37,500 nt of DNA, from positions 1,057,501 through 1,095,000 of the forward strand of contig WPIO01000065.1 of assembly GCA_009760855.2 (NCBI GenBank), given 5' to 3'. Shown piece by piece: positions 11,330-21,597 of this stretch (position 1 is its first letter; each line of letters opens with the position of its first letter). The notes under the pieces are model-generated. The model was not told the origin of the DNA. It saw only the letters and a program-made list of their open reading frames with translations, and did no database searches. The translations under genes were made by a program, and so were the position numbers. The DNA comes from Cristatella mucedo. Its lineage: Eukaryota; Bryozoa; Phylactolaemata; Cristatellidae.

Positions 11330-12200
11330 TCGTTCGTGCACGCTGCTTCTACTGAGCGAGCCTCTCGCGATTTACCAGTCCGCTCCGTTGGGCGTCGAAG
11401 CACCCTGACGCCGCGACGCTGCCATTGCTGCGTTGCAGCTCTCTCGGAGCGCGGCCGCCGATGGAGGCTGCGGCAGCGGCGGCGGTGGCGGCGCTGCAGC
11501 CGCCGGCCGGCAGAGGGCTGCGGCTGGAGCTGCTGAAGCGGAAGCTCGCCGACCTCTACGAGCTGGTCGAGAGCCTCGAGCGCGACGAGGCGCTGGCGCC
11601 GTGAAGAACGGGCCGCCGGTGCCCTTTGGACGCGCGCTCATCCTCTTTGATAAAAAAAAACTATCGGCTGGCCATTTCAATTCCCTTTCGCCCCTCCTCG
11701 AGGGCGGGAGCAGGTGCAACAGGTGGATCGCAGGGCCACGCCGTCGCTGACCGCGATCGAGCGTGTGCGGCGCTCCAATCGCTCGGAGCCATCCTACCGC
11801 GACATTAGCCAGAGCTCAGCGGGAGCGCATCGTTTTCGCGTCGTCTCAGCGCGGGCGTGTCCTACAGTCGGAGTAGAAGCCCTCGTGAAACGGAGAGCGC
11901 GCCTTCGCAGTGGCGGCAGCGGCGGCCGACGCTGCGTGCACATTGGCGGGCCGATCCGGGCGAGACCGAGGCGGGCCAGCCAGGTCGAGCGAGACTTGCC
12001 GAGCTGCGCAGATAAAGGCGAGCGCCAGCTTTTCCTGAGCGGGCGGTCGTCTGCTACGAGCGACGTGCCGCGGACGCTGGCGGCGGCGGACGGATGCCGC
12101 GAGGGCGCACAAAGCACAGCCCTGCAGGCAGTGGCCCGGAAGCAGCAGCTGCGGCCTACGAGGGGCATTTGTTGTGCGCCTACGTGTCTGACCGAAGTGA
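11330..12200. other. GC/CpG-rich island
   Basis: CpG-dense sequence lies directly downstream of the polypurine tract and contains the candidate exon at 11461-11603. Large shadow frames such as 11714-12454 (+, 246 codons) run past the island into the end of the Tigger element, which argues against their being genes. Confidence 0.5.
11461..11603 (+). CDS. Candidate first coding exon, Ala-rich then charged helix
   Basis: An ATG with G at +4 opens a 47-codon frame: MEAAAAAAVAALQPPAGRGL, then a segment containing LELLKRKLADLYELVESLER and ending DEALAP before a TGA. The second half has the heptad-like spacing of a charged amphipathic helix. This is unlike the Arg/Ala noise of the surrounding shadow frames. 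The TGA lies within CCGTGAAGA, which could instead be a splice donor (GTGAAG at about 11601), so the real exon may end at about 11600 and continue elsewhere. I do not recognise the protein. The island context supports a transcription start, but there is no homology evidence. Confidence 0.35.
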
Positions 12201-12689
12201 TGCTTGCCGCCTCTCTCTCAATTCATCGCCTGCTGCAGTCGCATTTTCGTCGAGTACTGCGAGCCTTCTCAGCCCTGCTACTCTACGTACGTCTTTGGGG
12301 ACTGCGTCAGCGCTCACCAGGCTTTCTAATTACGTACGCGTGCATAAACCTATATATCTTACAATTTATAAACACTGTCAGCTTATGCAGTGGTGCCTTG
12401 ACTCGCGAGTTTAATTCGCGTCGTCACAGATCTCATCGCTCAAATTACTCGTAGGTGTAATCAATTTTTCCGTTGAAATGAATTGAAACGGCATTAATTC
12501 ATTCCGGACCCCAAAACATGGCGATTTTTTGTCCCATGTCTTTTTTAAATAAAAAATGTATTTATAATAAAAATATTGTATACAACATAGTGCAATAGAA
12601 TATACTGCAATAAACTGGTTTTATTAAGTACAATATACAGAATTTACCTTGGAGATAAGATGCCTTGAAGATTCTGACGGAGTTGGAGG

Positions 12690-14010
12690 ACGCGGGCTGA
12701 AATGAATAACTTGGTTTTATTCGTTGATTGTGCCGTTTCGTCACGCTTTCCTCGCTTCAATCTGCTGGGGTTTTGATAGAAACCTATCCAAATGAAGTCT
12801 ATTTAATCATACTTTCAGAATCTTTCTGGAAAGAGTTAAGCAAGTGCAATTAAACATCTCCGTCGGACGCCCAGTTGCAAATTTCCGAGATTTTCTTTCG
12901 AATGAAGTCCAAAAATAAATAAAATATATAAATACTATCTGTTTTAACAGACTATTTTTGCATAGTGACAGAAGTGCCTTTACGGCTATCACCACCGCTT
13001 GCAGTGGCGATAAAGGATCGCCAACCGCAGGATTCGAACCCACGATCTCGGGCCGAAGTCGTGAAAGGTCACCGCCTTACCCAATGAGCCGTTACGTTTC
13101 TCCCACATTCATTACAAGCATTTTCTCAATCTCACTCGCTGAGATAACCTCCGCACTGCCTATTTCCTGCTAAACCGTCGTGCGCTGCTTCGCCTGTAAC
13201 TCTTCAAGGTCCACCGTAATTTGCTTCTCGGTGTGCTCCACAATGAGCTCATTGATGTCATCCTCATCCACGCCCAGGCCCACGGACTCGCCGAGGAATA
13301 GTCTCCTCTACCGCTGCCGCTTCGGGTTCGAGTCATTCAAAGTCCGTTTCAGACACAACTTTAGGCCGCAGCTTCTTCCAAGCAGGGTCAAGGTCCTATT
13401 TGCAACGCCCTGTCTGGCCATATAGTTAATTCTGAGGCATATCAAGGTGTTATAGTGGTCCTTCCAGAACTCTCGAAGTTTTTGCTCTCCATCACCACAG
13501 AGCAGCGAGGGGCGGGAACGGGTGCTTGGCGAGGAGCTTCTTGAAAATAGATATCACCTGCTGATATATGGGCTGCAGGATAGCGGTTGCGGTGGGTGGA
13601 AGGTAGGGAGACTTTATAAACTTAAACTCTTCGAGGATGTCATATCCAAGATTAGGCTGGTGAGCAGGTGCATTTCCAGCACGAGAAGGGCTTGCATGGG
13701 CCATTTATTTTCCTGGAGATATCTCTTAATGTCAGGATCGAAACTAAATCCACCCAGTTCACAAAGAACTGCCTGGTGGTCCCACGCCATCGGGGTTTCC
13801 CTCCATATAACCTGCGTTTTTCTTCCAAAATCCAATGTGACTTAAAGGGTTTTTTCGAATGATAAAACGAGCAGCGGCTTAAACCTTGCAGTCGCCGCTT
13901 GAATTGGCGCACAGTGCGAGGGTGAGGCCTATCCTTCCTTCACGGGTTTGGGATCTGGCATCCTCTTCTCCTCTGCCGCGATATAAGTCCGCCTTGGCAT
14001 CTTTTTAACA
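12690..14010 (-). pseudogene. Tigger-type DDE transposase, degenerate and N-terminally deleted
   Basis: Reading the minus strand across frameshifts, the blocks appear in Tigger order. MPRRTYIAAEEKRMPDPKPV is at about 14000-13940, the block after the first catalytic Asp (which is lost). FKPLLVLSFEK follows near 13880. DPDIKRYLQENKWPMQALLV is followed by a damaged second-Asp block (LLVLE-M in place of LLLLDNAPAHP). Then come NLGYDILEEFKFIKSPYLPP and TATAILQPIYQQVISIFKKL (13650-13530), EFWKDHYNTLICLR (about 13465) and LGESVGLGVDEDDINELIVE (about 13290-13230). After the SINE there is a remnant of the C-terminal NLFND/ILKRR region. Neither the N-terminal CENP-B HTH nor the first Asp is present. 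The gene is dead. Confidence 0.85.
12943..13100 (-). mobile_element. SINE2 (tRNA-derived) nested in the Tigger element
   Basis: On the minus strand the 5' part carries an A-box-like GGCTCATTGGGTAAGGCGG and a B box GTGGGTTCGAATCCTGCGG. These are followed by GCGATCCTTTATCGCCACTG, an AAGCGG hairpin, then GCCGTAAAGGCACTTCTGTC and ACTATGCAAA at the 3' end. The Tigger transposase reading resumes on both sides, so the SINE inserted after the transposon. This copy closely matches 23049-23212. Confidence 0.8.
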
Positions 14011-14440
14011 TCACTGCCGATCTAATCACTCTCAAACTGGCATATAGCTAACCAATTAAAGCAAGCGAGTGAGACACTGGACGCTGCGGCGCCGACAGCG
14101 GCGTTCATTCGCTGCGCCAAATCTGAAGCTGGCTTGTAACCCAAATTTTAGCTCTCAGCTCAAAGCAAACAATCGACCTAGAGACAGCTCGTATCTTGGT
14201 GAATTCGTTAGTCGGGACACTCGTAAGTCAATGTAGCACTTTATATTGAATGTTCGTACACACCGTAAGCGGAAGTCACCGCAGATTTGTCAGCCGGCAC
14301 TGACCGACAATAAGAGGGCTCGGGCAATTCGTATATGCGAATGCACCTGGATAGAATAGTTGACTCTTTTGAAGAGAGACTAAGAGTGAGAAATTAAAAA
14401 ACGTGAGAAAGTCCCAAACTTTGATAGCAACGGATCCGAA

Positions 14441-14720
14441 ATGAAGGAGAGCAAAGTGGCGCGAAGGAATGAATGCAGCACTATTGCAGACAGCGAGGAG
14501 AAACGCAAAGGACAGACACTCAGCGTCGCCGAAAAACTCAACGAATGGATGATTTCGATGGAACTCAACAGCAGCAAAAGATTAAATGAGAAGCCTAGGA
14601 GCTTCGTCATTCAAAAATTATTAAGTGATATTTTGAAAATCTTTGTCCCCTTTTCTTCCTATAAAGATTTCACGACAATGCGGAAGACCTGCAAGGTGGC
14701 CCGTCAGTCAGTCAGTGAGG
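14441..14720 (+). pseudogene. Possible CENP-B/Jerky-type HTH fragment of a pogo-group transposase
   Basis: A 112-codon frame (14441-14779) starts MKESKVARRNECSTIADSEE. It then reads KRKGQTLSVAEKLNEWMISM, a block NSSKRLNEKPRSFVIQKLLS with DILKI, and finally TTMRKTCKVARQSV. The order KRK-TLS-x-AEKL ... SK-x-L ... ILK ... RKT-x-K-A resembles the first helix-turn-helix of Jerky/Tigger proteins. It lies outside the right end of the neighbouring Tigger copy and on the opposite strand, so it would be a separate insertion. Similarity is weak. It could instead be an unrelated open frame. Confidence 0.35.
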
Positions 14721-14999
14721 CTGGCTCACCGGCTAGGTCAGCGAGCAGCACTCACGCCCATCTTGCGAAGCAAAGCTGAGTTACTCCGTAATTTCTCATA
14801 GGTAAAGGCTATTTTTTATTTTTTATTATATCATGAAAATTAAAATGCAAATGAAAAAAATTTTCTTAGAAGTGCTATTTGACAGCTGAGTAGTCGCCGA
14901 AACTCTCGCGCGCTCGCAGCCGCTGTTTTCGCCGCCGCCGCCTCCAAAGTGAACAGTAAAAATTAGCACTTTGAAAGCTTCATTAATATAATGGCATAG

Positions 15000-15112
15000 A
15001 ACCAGAGCGGCTTCTTGCACCGCTTGCGTCGGGTATTAAAAGACTACCCGCCGCAGGATTTAAACCTAAGACCTAGCTCGTTAAATGTGAGCAACTTACA
15101 GCTGGGCTACGA
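15000..15112 (-). mobile_element. SINE2 remnant
   Basis: It reads ACCGCTTGCGTCGGGTATTA then CTACCCGCCGCAGGATTTAA, parallel to CACCGCTTGCAGTGGCGATA and CGCCAACCGCAGGATTCGAA in the 13.0-kb copy. The A-box half (AGCTGGGCTACGAGAG on this strand) is still visible. The B box is mutated (ATTTAAACC in place of ATTCGAACC). Confidence 0.55.
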
Positions 15113-15299
15113 GAGACAAATGTGGCGCCAGGAAAGCGCAGGCCAGTCGCGTTATTGAGCTGCCACGGAATTCGCGCGCACGCAGCTCACCATTGGAACG
15201 TATGCAGAGCACTCTATGAACGCCTGCAGTGTAGGACAGCGGCACGCTCGCCGTCGGAGTAGGAAAAAGGACGAACCAGCCGCGCTCATAGCTTTGCCT

Positions 15300-15430
15300 C
15301 GCGGCAAGTCACTTGAACTTCACGAACCGCGGGTTTGGGGAGTCACGGGTTTGAGTCCAGCAGCTCGCTATTCGACATAACCCGCTGCAAACGGGTTAAA
15401 AGCCGCTGAGGGCCGCTCTTCTTCTGAAAT
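15300..15430 (+). mobile_element. SINE2 remnant, opposite orientation
   Basis: The B-box half GTCACGGGTTTGAGTCCAGC at 15341 is followed by AACCCGCTGCAAACGGGTTA and AAGCCGCTGAGGGCCGCTCT. These correspond to GCCACTGCAAGCGG and GCCGTAAAGGCTCTTC of forward SINE2. Confidence 0.5.
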
Positions 15431-15491
15431 GTAAATGAGGTTATTGTATCAGTTTTCAATCAACTTACAACTTTACTTTAAACAAATATAA

Positions 15492-15633
15492 ATTTGTATG
15501 GCACCCTAAGAGAACTTAATCTCTATTCAGGCGCTTCACATATGCCACGGGGCTCGAGCCCGCGACCTCGGCCATCAAATGTATTCACCTTGACCTTGTT
15601 CGTGGCTAGTGCCTTAACCAATGAGCCAAACCA
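15492..15633 (-). mobile_element. SINE1 (tRNA-derived, LINE-type tail)
   Basis: Reading the minus strand, the element starts TGGTTTGGCTCATTGGTTAA, an A-box region. It reaches GGGCTCGAGCCCC (B box), then GGCATATGTGAAGCGCCTGA and a tail hairpin ending GGGTGCCATACAAA. It matches the copies at 29.94 and 34.2 kb. It lies about 100 bases upstream of the nested LINE at 15.74 kb. Confidence 0.8.
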
Positions 15634-15741
15634 GTCATTCGTAGTTGTCTGCATTCGCTTCACACAATGCCCACAGCGGCATGCGAATGGCGCATTCATT
15701 CGCGTGCCATTTTCCGGTCCGCCATCTCAGCAGCATTGATC

Positions 15742-16870
15742 TTTTACATAGGAGTACGACAAAATCAAACTAGTTTACGCGTTGTGCCATCGCGTTTAGA
15801 TTACTGCAATTTACGTTATAATAATAGTGCTAGTGTATAGCGTCCTTAGAGTACTACATCTCTATCTAGGCAATTAACAGATGCTTTATAGAAAGCATTA
15901 TCAAGTGATTGATGTGACACCCGCAAGCGGCAGGTAGTGTGAGAAGGCATACGCACGCGAAGGACGAATCACGAAGACCCACTAAATGCTGGAATAAACT
16001 GGTGCGTTTTAAACTTAGAGACAGCTTATAATGTTGAAGGAAGCTATCCAGCCAGTGTTTTGATGCTTTGAACTCTTCTGCGAATACGTTATTAAAGAAT
16101 ACTTTATTCAAGACCTCCGGCGGATACCTTTAGTCGTCTTCAACTGACACAAAAATCGGCAGCTTGTCTGATCTGTCGTCAAAAATTTTAGGTAGCTGCC
16201 ACATTGCATCGAATCTGCCTGAGCTTCACTGGCTCTCTATCAAGCCTCAAATCGATTTCAAAAAAATCCTCAGTCTGGCTTACGGGTTGCTTCACTCGCT
16301 TGCACCGGCCTGATATGCACCTGACCTGCACTTATCCGACCTTCCTGCTTCTCCTGTGTGGTCATGCACCACCCGCTTCTCAGCGTCTAATCATTTTGCC
16401 GTTCCACGCATTGAAATCTTTTGGTGATTGAGCCTTCAGCTTGTGTGAACCGAAAGTCAGGAGCTCGCATTCGGCTTTGGTCACTATCTTTGATGTACAT
16501 GTATCTTTTAGGTCTCAGCTAAAGATGCATCTGTTCCCGTCAGCTTTACATTCGCCTCGGCAAACCTTTAACCTCGGCGAAACTTAACCTATTTTCTTAT
16601 TGTGTGCTTTGGGTGTGCATTTGTACATGATTTAGTGTATATTAGTAGCCAGAGGTATTGATTTGTAGTAGCGATACGTGTCTTCATGTTTGCCTTCAGC
16701 ATGCTGGACTAAGAACCTTACTTATTTGCTTTTGCATGCTTAGTACTATGCATTTAAGTAACCCCGCTGGCATTGACTCTCTTGCAGTGAATTTTAAAGT
16801 ATCTGGAGTGAGAATAGGTTGTCTTAGGATGCTATAAAAAGACCTACCACTTTTGTTATCAATTATTATA
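15742..16870 (+). pseudogene. Old CR1/L2-type LINE, split by a younger LINE
   Basis: The left part encodes YDKIKLVYAL and, one frame over, PSRLDYCNLR (to 15819). The right part resumes at about 16115 with PADTFSRLQLTQKSAACLIC, then LPELHWLSIKPQIDFKKILS and LAYGLLHSLAPA. This is the contiguous family motif LDYCN-SLLAGLPA-x-x-x-RLQLVQNSAARL, interrupted by 15820-16084. The 3' UTR is heavily mutated, but the tail hairpin remains near 16784-16840 (TTGCAGTGAATTTTAAAGTA ... GGATGCTATAAAA), followed by ATT-rich sequence. Confidence 0.75.
15820..16084 (-). mobile_element. CR1/L2 LINE 3' fragment nested in an older LINE
   Basis: The left edge is the family tail in reverse (ATAATAATAG, then TAGCGTCCTTAGAG-type hairpin). 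AGGACGAATCACGAAGACCC followed by ACTAAATGCTGGAATAAACT matches the C-terminal/3' UTR junction of the 35.7-kb copy. TACGTTAT occurs immediately on both sides (15812-15819 and 16085-16092), a plausible 8-bp target-site duplication. Confidence 0.75.
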
Positions 16871-16871
16871 A

Positions 16872-17530
16872 TTAGTAATAACAATACAAATACATGTGAT
16901 ATAGCACCCTCAGAGAACTCGATATCTTACTAGGCACTTTATATTTGTTGCAGAGAAAGTACGATCGAATGGTTAGTGGTAGCATGCTCACTAAATAAAA
17001 AGAATCCAGGTTTTGAGAGCGTACGAACTAAAGGCGCGGTCTATTAAGGGTTTGAGGTTCGTACGAGGTATAGGTAAACGATTACATTCTGGAAAGCGGG
17101 TAGTGATTAGCCTGGTGGGGTGTAGATATGATAGATAAGCAGGAGCCAAAGAATGAATAGGCGTAAAAGTGAGTGACAGAACCCTGAAGTCGATGGGTTG
17201 CTTGACTGGGAGCCAGTGCAGGTCGACTAGAAGTGGTGTGCTGTGGCAATTGCGACGCTCAGGGTAGAGAAGCCTAGCCGCAAGAGTTTTGCACCATCTA
17301 TTAGCGCCCGATTACACAGGCTCGTAGACCAGCAAGCAGTGAGTTATAGAAGTCGAGAAAAAATGTCAGACGTGCACGGACCAATTTAGATGTGGTATCC
17401 CTGTCTAAGCAAGCCCGCATTTTAACAATGTTATGTTGCTGAAAGTAGGCTGACGACTGTGGAGCTGATGTGGTCGTCTAATGAAAGGTCACTTTAGAAA
17501 AGGACACATAGATTTCGTTCAAATTCAAAA
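16872..17530 (-). mobile_element. CR1/L2-type LINE 3' copy, decayed
   Basis: It begins at the ATT-rich junction with the tail of the preceding + strand LINE. The reverse tail GTGATATAGCACCCTCAGAG is followed by AACTCGATATCTTACTAGGC. Reading the minus strand from 17530, frames give SAYFQQHNIVKMRACLDRDT, SKLVRARL and DFYNSLLAGL. About 200 bp between the tail and the SFGDRAFSSYAP-equivalent region is missing (junction near 16995). Confidence 0.8.
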
Positions 17531-18090
17531 TTTAGTGTTGTTTTATTATGCGGAAAGGCTGCACCAAAATATGTTATGTCATCCAGTTCATAATCATTCA
17601 AGTTGCTAGTTCATAAAGTCGCACGCCACTTTAAGGCTACCTGAAACAACCCTACTGGTTACAAGAGAGCAGCTCACGTTTTCTCTGAAACGAATATATA
17701 TAATGAAATGCCTCGCATGCTGAAATGAGTTACAAACCTCTGCATCATTAACACGCTGTAGCTGAAGAGGCTACTTGTAATAAGACGTACCATTATAAGA
17801 ACCTCCATTGGATATCGGATGGCGGAAAAACCACTCAAGGTGACCGGGGCTCAATGCTCTGTGTTAATATGTATATCACAAAGGTTCGCATTCACTCACG
17901 AACTCGTGAACACGGCGCACGCGATGTTCGTGACGCTGATGATGCATAGAAACTAAACTGACCGAAGGCCATCTTTAGCCATCGCCGAGGGGGAGTTGGT
18001 GGTTGCCGTACAATCTAATTGTTGGGCCCGTGAACTTCTTGCACTTCAATCTCTTATCGCCATCGATATTTTGGCAACCTAATGCAGCTC
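17531..18090. other. Unassigned AT-rich sequence
   Basis: I see no coding frame, repeat tail or SINE box that I can support. It runs into an AT dinucleotide tract. Confidence 0.3.
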
Positions 18091-18091
18091 A

Positions 18092-18180
18092 TAAATATAT
18101 AATTATATATTATAAAAATAATATATATATATATACATATTATATATATATATAATTATATATAACAATTTAATATATGC
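18092..18180. repeat. Imperfect (AT)n tract
   Basis: TA/AT dinucleotides with scattered interruptions. ATATGCAGCTCATAATTATA at 18173 repeats ATGCAGCTCATAAATATATA at 18082, so the tract is flanked by a short duplicated word (ATGCAGCTCATAA). Confidence 0.85.
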
Positions 18181-18429
18181 AGCTCATAATTATATCTGTA
18201 TACAGATGGAAATATACCAGCCAGTGTGGGACTCTCGGGCTTATTACATCAAATCGATTACTCTTATTATACCGTATTTGCTTCCTGCACGCGTGCGTGT
18301 GTTCGCGCGCTTGCGAACGCGTGCCTGTGTTATGTGCATGCATGTACGTATGCGAGCACGTGCAATCGCATGTATATCCCGTGCATTTACTTTGGTGTCC
18401 CCTCGCTTTCAATTGAATAGTCGGTCGCA

Positions 18430-19505
18430 ATAATTTATTGTTTGATCATAAGAGCTGAGCAGTATGAGTCATCTTTGTCATCGATTCTGACGCTCGGAGT
18501 GCTGACACCTGATCGCATTAGCTCAGTTGCAAAGTGCCCGTCGGGGACGCATGAAGCAGTCCGTTAAGTTTACAATTGTAAAAATTCTTTCCTATAGCGG
18601 TCATTTGCCTAATGACATCGCAGCAGCTTTATTTTTGGCAAGTCTCAAATATTGCATTTTACTTTTTAAGAACTCGATGGGGTCCTAACTAAGCTGGTAT
18701 GCTAATGTCAGCTGTGAATGCTATCGGTGCGCAGGGAGACGCTAGTGTCAATCTCTTGTTATTTGTTGACATGGCCACTCATGACTCGATACCTAATCAG
18801 AATTACGCTGGCCTTCTTCAGCACTGTTACGCGGCTGCAAATGAGTGGTAGGCAGTAGCTTCGTACCACAATTCAGTGGGACACTCTTAACGGCGATGGC
18901 CTCCGTTTGTTAGAAGAGCTGCACACTGCAGCAGTGTATTATGCCCCATCATTGTCACTTCCTCATACTGAACGTCTCTAATATACGCATAGCGTTCTTT
19001 TACAGTACACCTCAAAGGCTTGCTCAATTTCACTCAAAAAGTGAAACGTTCGTATTGGCATAGCAAGCTTCAGAGGCAGCACTTCAGCTGATCTTCTCAC
19101 GATTGACTGATCAAGTAGCGATTTCATCGACCAAGCAACAAACATTTCCCGCCCAAAGTCGCTTCACGGCAGAAGTCGCTTCAGAACCTGATTAACTCGA
19201 CCCAAATCGACAGAGAGCGCCTAAAAAAAGTGAATCTTTCTATAGGAGACTCCCAGTCTGAGTAAACAAAGTACACTTGAAAAAAATTAACTCAAAAGGC
19301 CTGCAGATCCAACGAATCGCCCGTTTTCGGATAGAAATAAAGAATTTCTTTCTGCAGACCTCGAATCTACGTCGTAAGTCGGCGAACCTTATGAAGCTTA
19401 AAAAACGTTAAAGCTCTACACTATAATATTTCAATAGGCGTTTTATTAAAGCGTTTCAAAGCCGTCATAAGGTTCGAGCACGGTTATCGCCGGTCTTAGA
19501 CCAAC
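18430..19505. other. Unassigned sequence
   Basis: No exon, transposon protein or repeat tail is recognised. TTAGCTCAGTTGCAAAGTGC at 18518 is A-box-like, but no B box follows at tRNA spacing. Confidence 0.3.
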
Positions 19506-19510
19506 AAGAA

Positions 19511-19788
19511 GCTCCTCCTCCTCCTCCTCCTCCTCCTCCTCCTCCTCCTCCTCCTTCTCCTCCTCCTCCTCCTCCTCCTCCTCCTCCTCCTCCTCCTCCT
19601 CCTCCTCCTCCTCCTCCTCCTCCTCCTCCTCCTCCTCCTCCTCCTCCTCCTCCTCCTCCTCCTCCTCCTCCTCCTCCTCCTCCTCCTCCTCCTCCTCCTC
19701 CTCCTCCTCCTCCTCCTCCTCCTCCTCCTCCTCCTCCTCCTCCTCCTCCTCCTCATCCTCCTCCTCCTCCTCCTCCTCCTCCTCCTCC
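19511..19788. repeat. (TCC)n trinucleotide repeat, ~278 bp
   Basis: Over 90 nearly perfect CTC/TCC triplets with single changes near 19556 and 19755. The minus-strand poly-Arg open frame is a consequence of the repeat. Confidence 0.97.
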
Positions 19789-20032
19789 GTATAGCGCCAG
19801 CACAGCTTGAATTAAGCCACACCGACTGATGGCGACGTGGCACGTGCAATTTCAGAGGATGGTCTTATTAGCCACGCTGAGCTGGTTCACTGGTATACGC
19901 ACAAAGATCGCGGCGTTGCCTTAAAAAAAAAGTCGCAAGGTAAATAGAATCGCAGCAGAAGAAAGAAGCCGCGTAGTTTTTATAATCTCCAGAAGAAAGA
20001 GCTTCTTCGAGCAAACGAAAAGTGAAGAGAAA

Positions 20033-20602
20033 ATGGAAGAGGTCGTGGACGCGAAGAGGTCGTGGAAATGTAGAACTTGCACGATGGACAAGCCCCTCGT
20101 CTTTTCTGTCATCTTAAAGAAGTGCTATGCAAGACATAGCCACATCGCTGCATTGCACATCGCCGCCGAAACCAGGGTCCTCATCGGGCACGTAACGAGA
20201 GTTGGCCGCAGTCAAATGACTCGTAGTGCAGACCTCGTCAGCAGATGGTTCGCAGTGAAGGAAAACAGTTTGTCTAGTGTCGCAGCAGCACTCCATAACC
20301 TTAACAGTTCGCACAGGAGCATGTTCGAAGCAAGTTACAATCACAAGCCCGTCAGTGGCTATAACTGGCCGAGGAAGAACTTTCACGTATTTTTACACAC
20401 GCCGTCAGTCGAGGCCAAGGTGCAAGGCATTTGCACGCCATCAGCAGCCATTTCTATGCTTTCTCTCACACAATGGAAAACTCTGGCTTATCAATTACGA
20501 GTGACATGCGAGGTTTCCCGATTTCACCACACGGACCTTCAACTACGGCCTTCGCCTGTGCTATTTTGGTCTCCTGATCGCCCCTGGCATCTTCTAAATT
20601 AA
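20033..20602 (+). CDS. Unrecognised 189-codon open frame
   Basis: The frame begins MEEVVDAKRSWKCRTCTMDK and ends SPDRPWHLLN before TAA. Its base composition is moderate, so its length is more than the GC-rich shadows would suggest. It contains several Cys and His residues but no spacing I recognise as a zinc finger, no signal peptide and no membrane helix. It has no homology call. It may be part of a decayed mobile element or chance. Splice sites were not identified. Confidence 0.15.
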   Translation: MEEVVDAKRSWKCRTCTMDKPLVFSVILKKCYARHSHIAALHIAAETRVLIGHVTRVGRSQMTRSADLVSRWFAVKENSLSSVAAALHNLNSSHRSMFEASYNHKPVSGYNWPRKNFHVFLHTPSVEAKVQGICTPSAAISMLSLTQWKTLAYQLRVTCEVSRFHHTDLQLRPSPVLFWSPDRPWHLLN

Positions 20603-21556
20603 CAGTAGTAAGTTCAAGCCTGCTGCCGTCATTAGCGAACACAAATTGCAGGCTCTTAGCAATCGGAGCACTATTCTCAACAGACTGCTGATTAGCCTTG
20701 ACATTTTCCGTGGATATTTATAACTTTCACTTCAGACGTCGACGTACCTCGGCCATCAGCGTATCTGTATTCCCGAGACCAGTACGTTCAAATGCTGCAA
20801 TTTTTGAGCATAGCAGGTTTCGTGCAGCAGCTGCAGCGCGAACATCCGCGTCTTAATCACACTTTCGTGTTTCTCTTAAGGTCAGAAAACGCTTTTCTTC
20901 AATTTCGGTTAAGCAAAGCTAGAAAAATGTTGCTCAAGTTCAGTAGGGAATTTCTTTCGGAATAGCAAAGTTCGGCAGAGCATGCCCCTACTTCAGCGTT
21001 CAAACGCTCAATACCTCTGGCAGTAAGAACGGAACTCAATCGTGCACATAAAGCAATCCGTCTTTCCGTTGATTCAAATTATAAATCGACTGATTTAACA
21101 GCTTCATTCCTTGCTCAGCCTCGATGTTCACCTTCAAGCTTGCTGCTACTTATCTCATTACTTTTACCCCTTCGAGCACCACCAGCCGTCCAGACCCCAT
21201 CACTACCGCTTCTCTTCTTCTGAGATATCCACGAGCCCTTCTAGCGAGTAGTGATGGGATCACTTGATGTTTTAAGGGAAGTCCGAATGCGCTACCACTA
21301 GTTACGCGTTGCATTCATAAAATGAGAGGCACGCGCACCAAAGGCTAGCTAAGCCAATCTTATCGGCTTTGTTTTGACACCTAGGATTTTTTTTATCCTC
21401 ATTCTTACGTCGCAGCCATGTTACCAACTTCAACAGATCTTCATGATTATTTCAAATCATATGCGGGTTTTCAGATTGACCAACTTTGACCAGTTTCGCA
21501 ATTCATCTAAGCAGGCTGCTGCTACTCTCGTTTCAGCAGTAATTACTACGGTCAAT

Positions 21557-21597
<41 letters not shown>

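Larger units (their letters stand above)
12388..14241 (-). mobile_element. Tigger-like (pogo/IS630-Tc1-mariner) DNA transposon, defective
   Basis: The left end begins CAGTGGTGCCTTGACTCGCG followed by AGTTTAATTCGCG. The right end on the complementary strand reads AAGTGCTACATTGACTTACG followed by AGT. These match each other and the general form of Tigger terminal repeats. The sub-terminal left sequence AATGAATTGAAACGGCATTA followed by ATTCATTCCGGACCCC is also typical of the group. A TA lies near each end (5' of CAG is TTATG, and TATA follows the right end). At about 1.85 kb the copy is shorter than full-length Tigger elements. The N-terminal third of the transposase is missing, and a SINE2 is inserted at 12.94-13.10 kb. 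Confidence 0.75.

Noticed and set aside
11714-12454. 246-codon + frame
   Set aside because: It crosses the GC island and runs into the terminal repeat of the Tigger element. Its composition changes at that boundary, so it is not one gene.
18515-18570. tRNA-like A box TTAGCTCAGTTGCAAAG
   Set aside because: No B box or acceptor stem found downstream.
19496-19849. 117-codon poly-Arg frame on the minus strand
   Set aside because: Translation of the (TCC)n repeat.
21196-21258. 11-bp inverted pair as ends of a small DNA transposon
   Set aside because: Only 52 bases apart, no target duplication seen, and no second copy in the window. A short hairpin is the simplest description.
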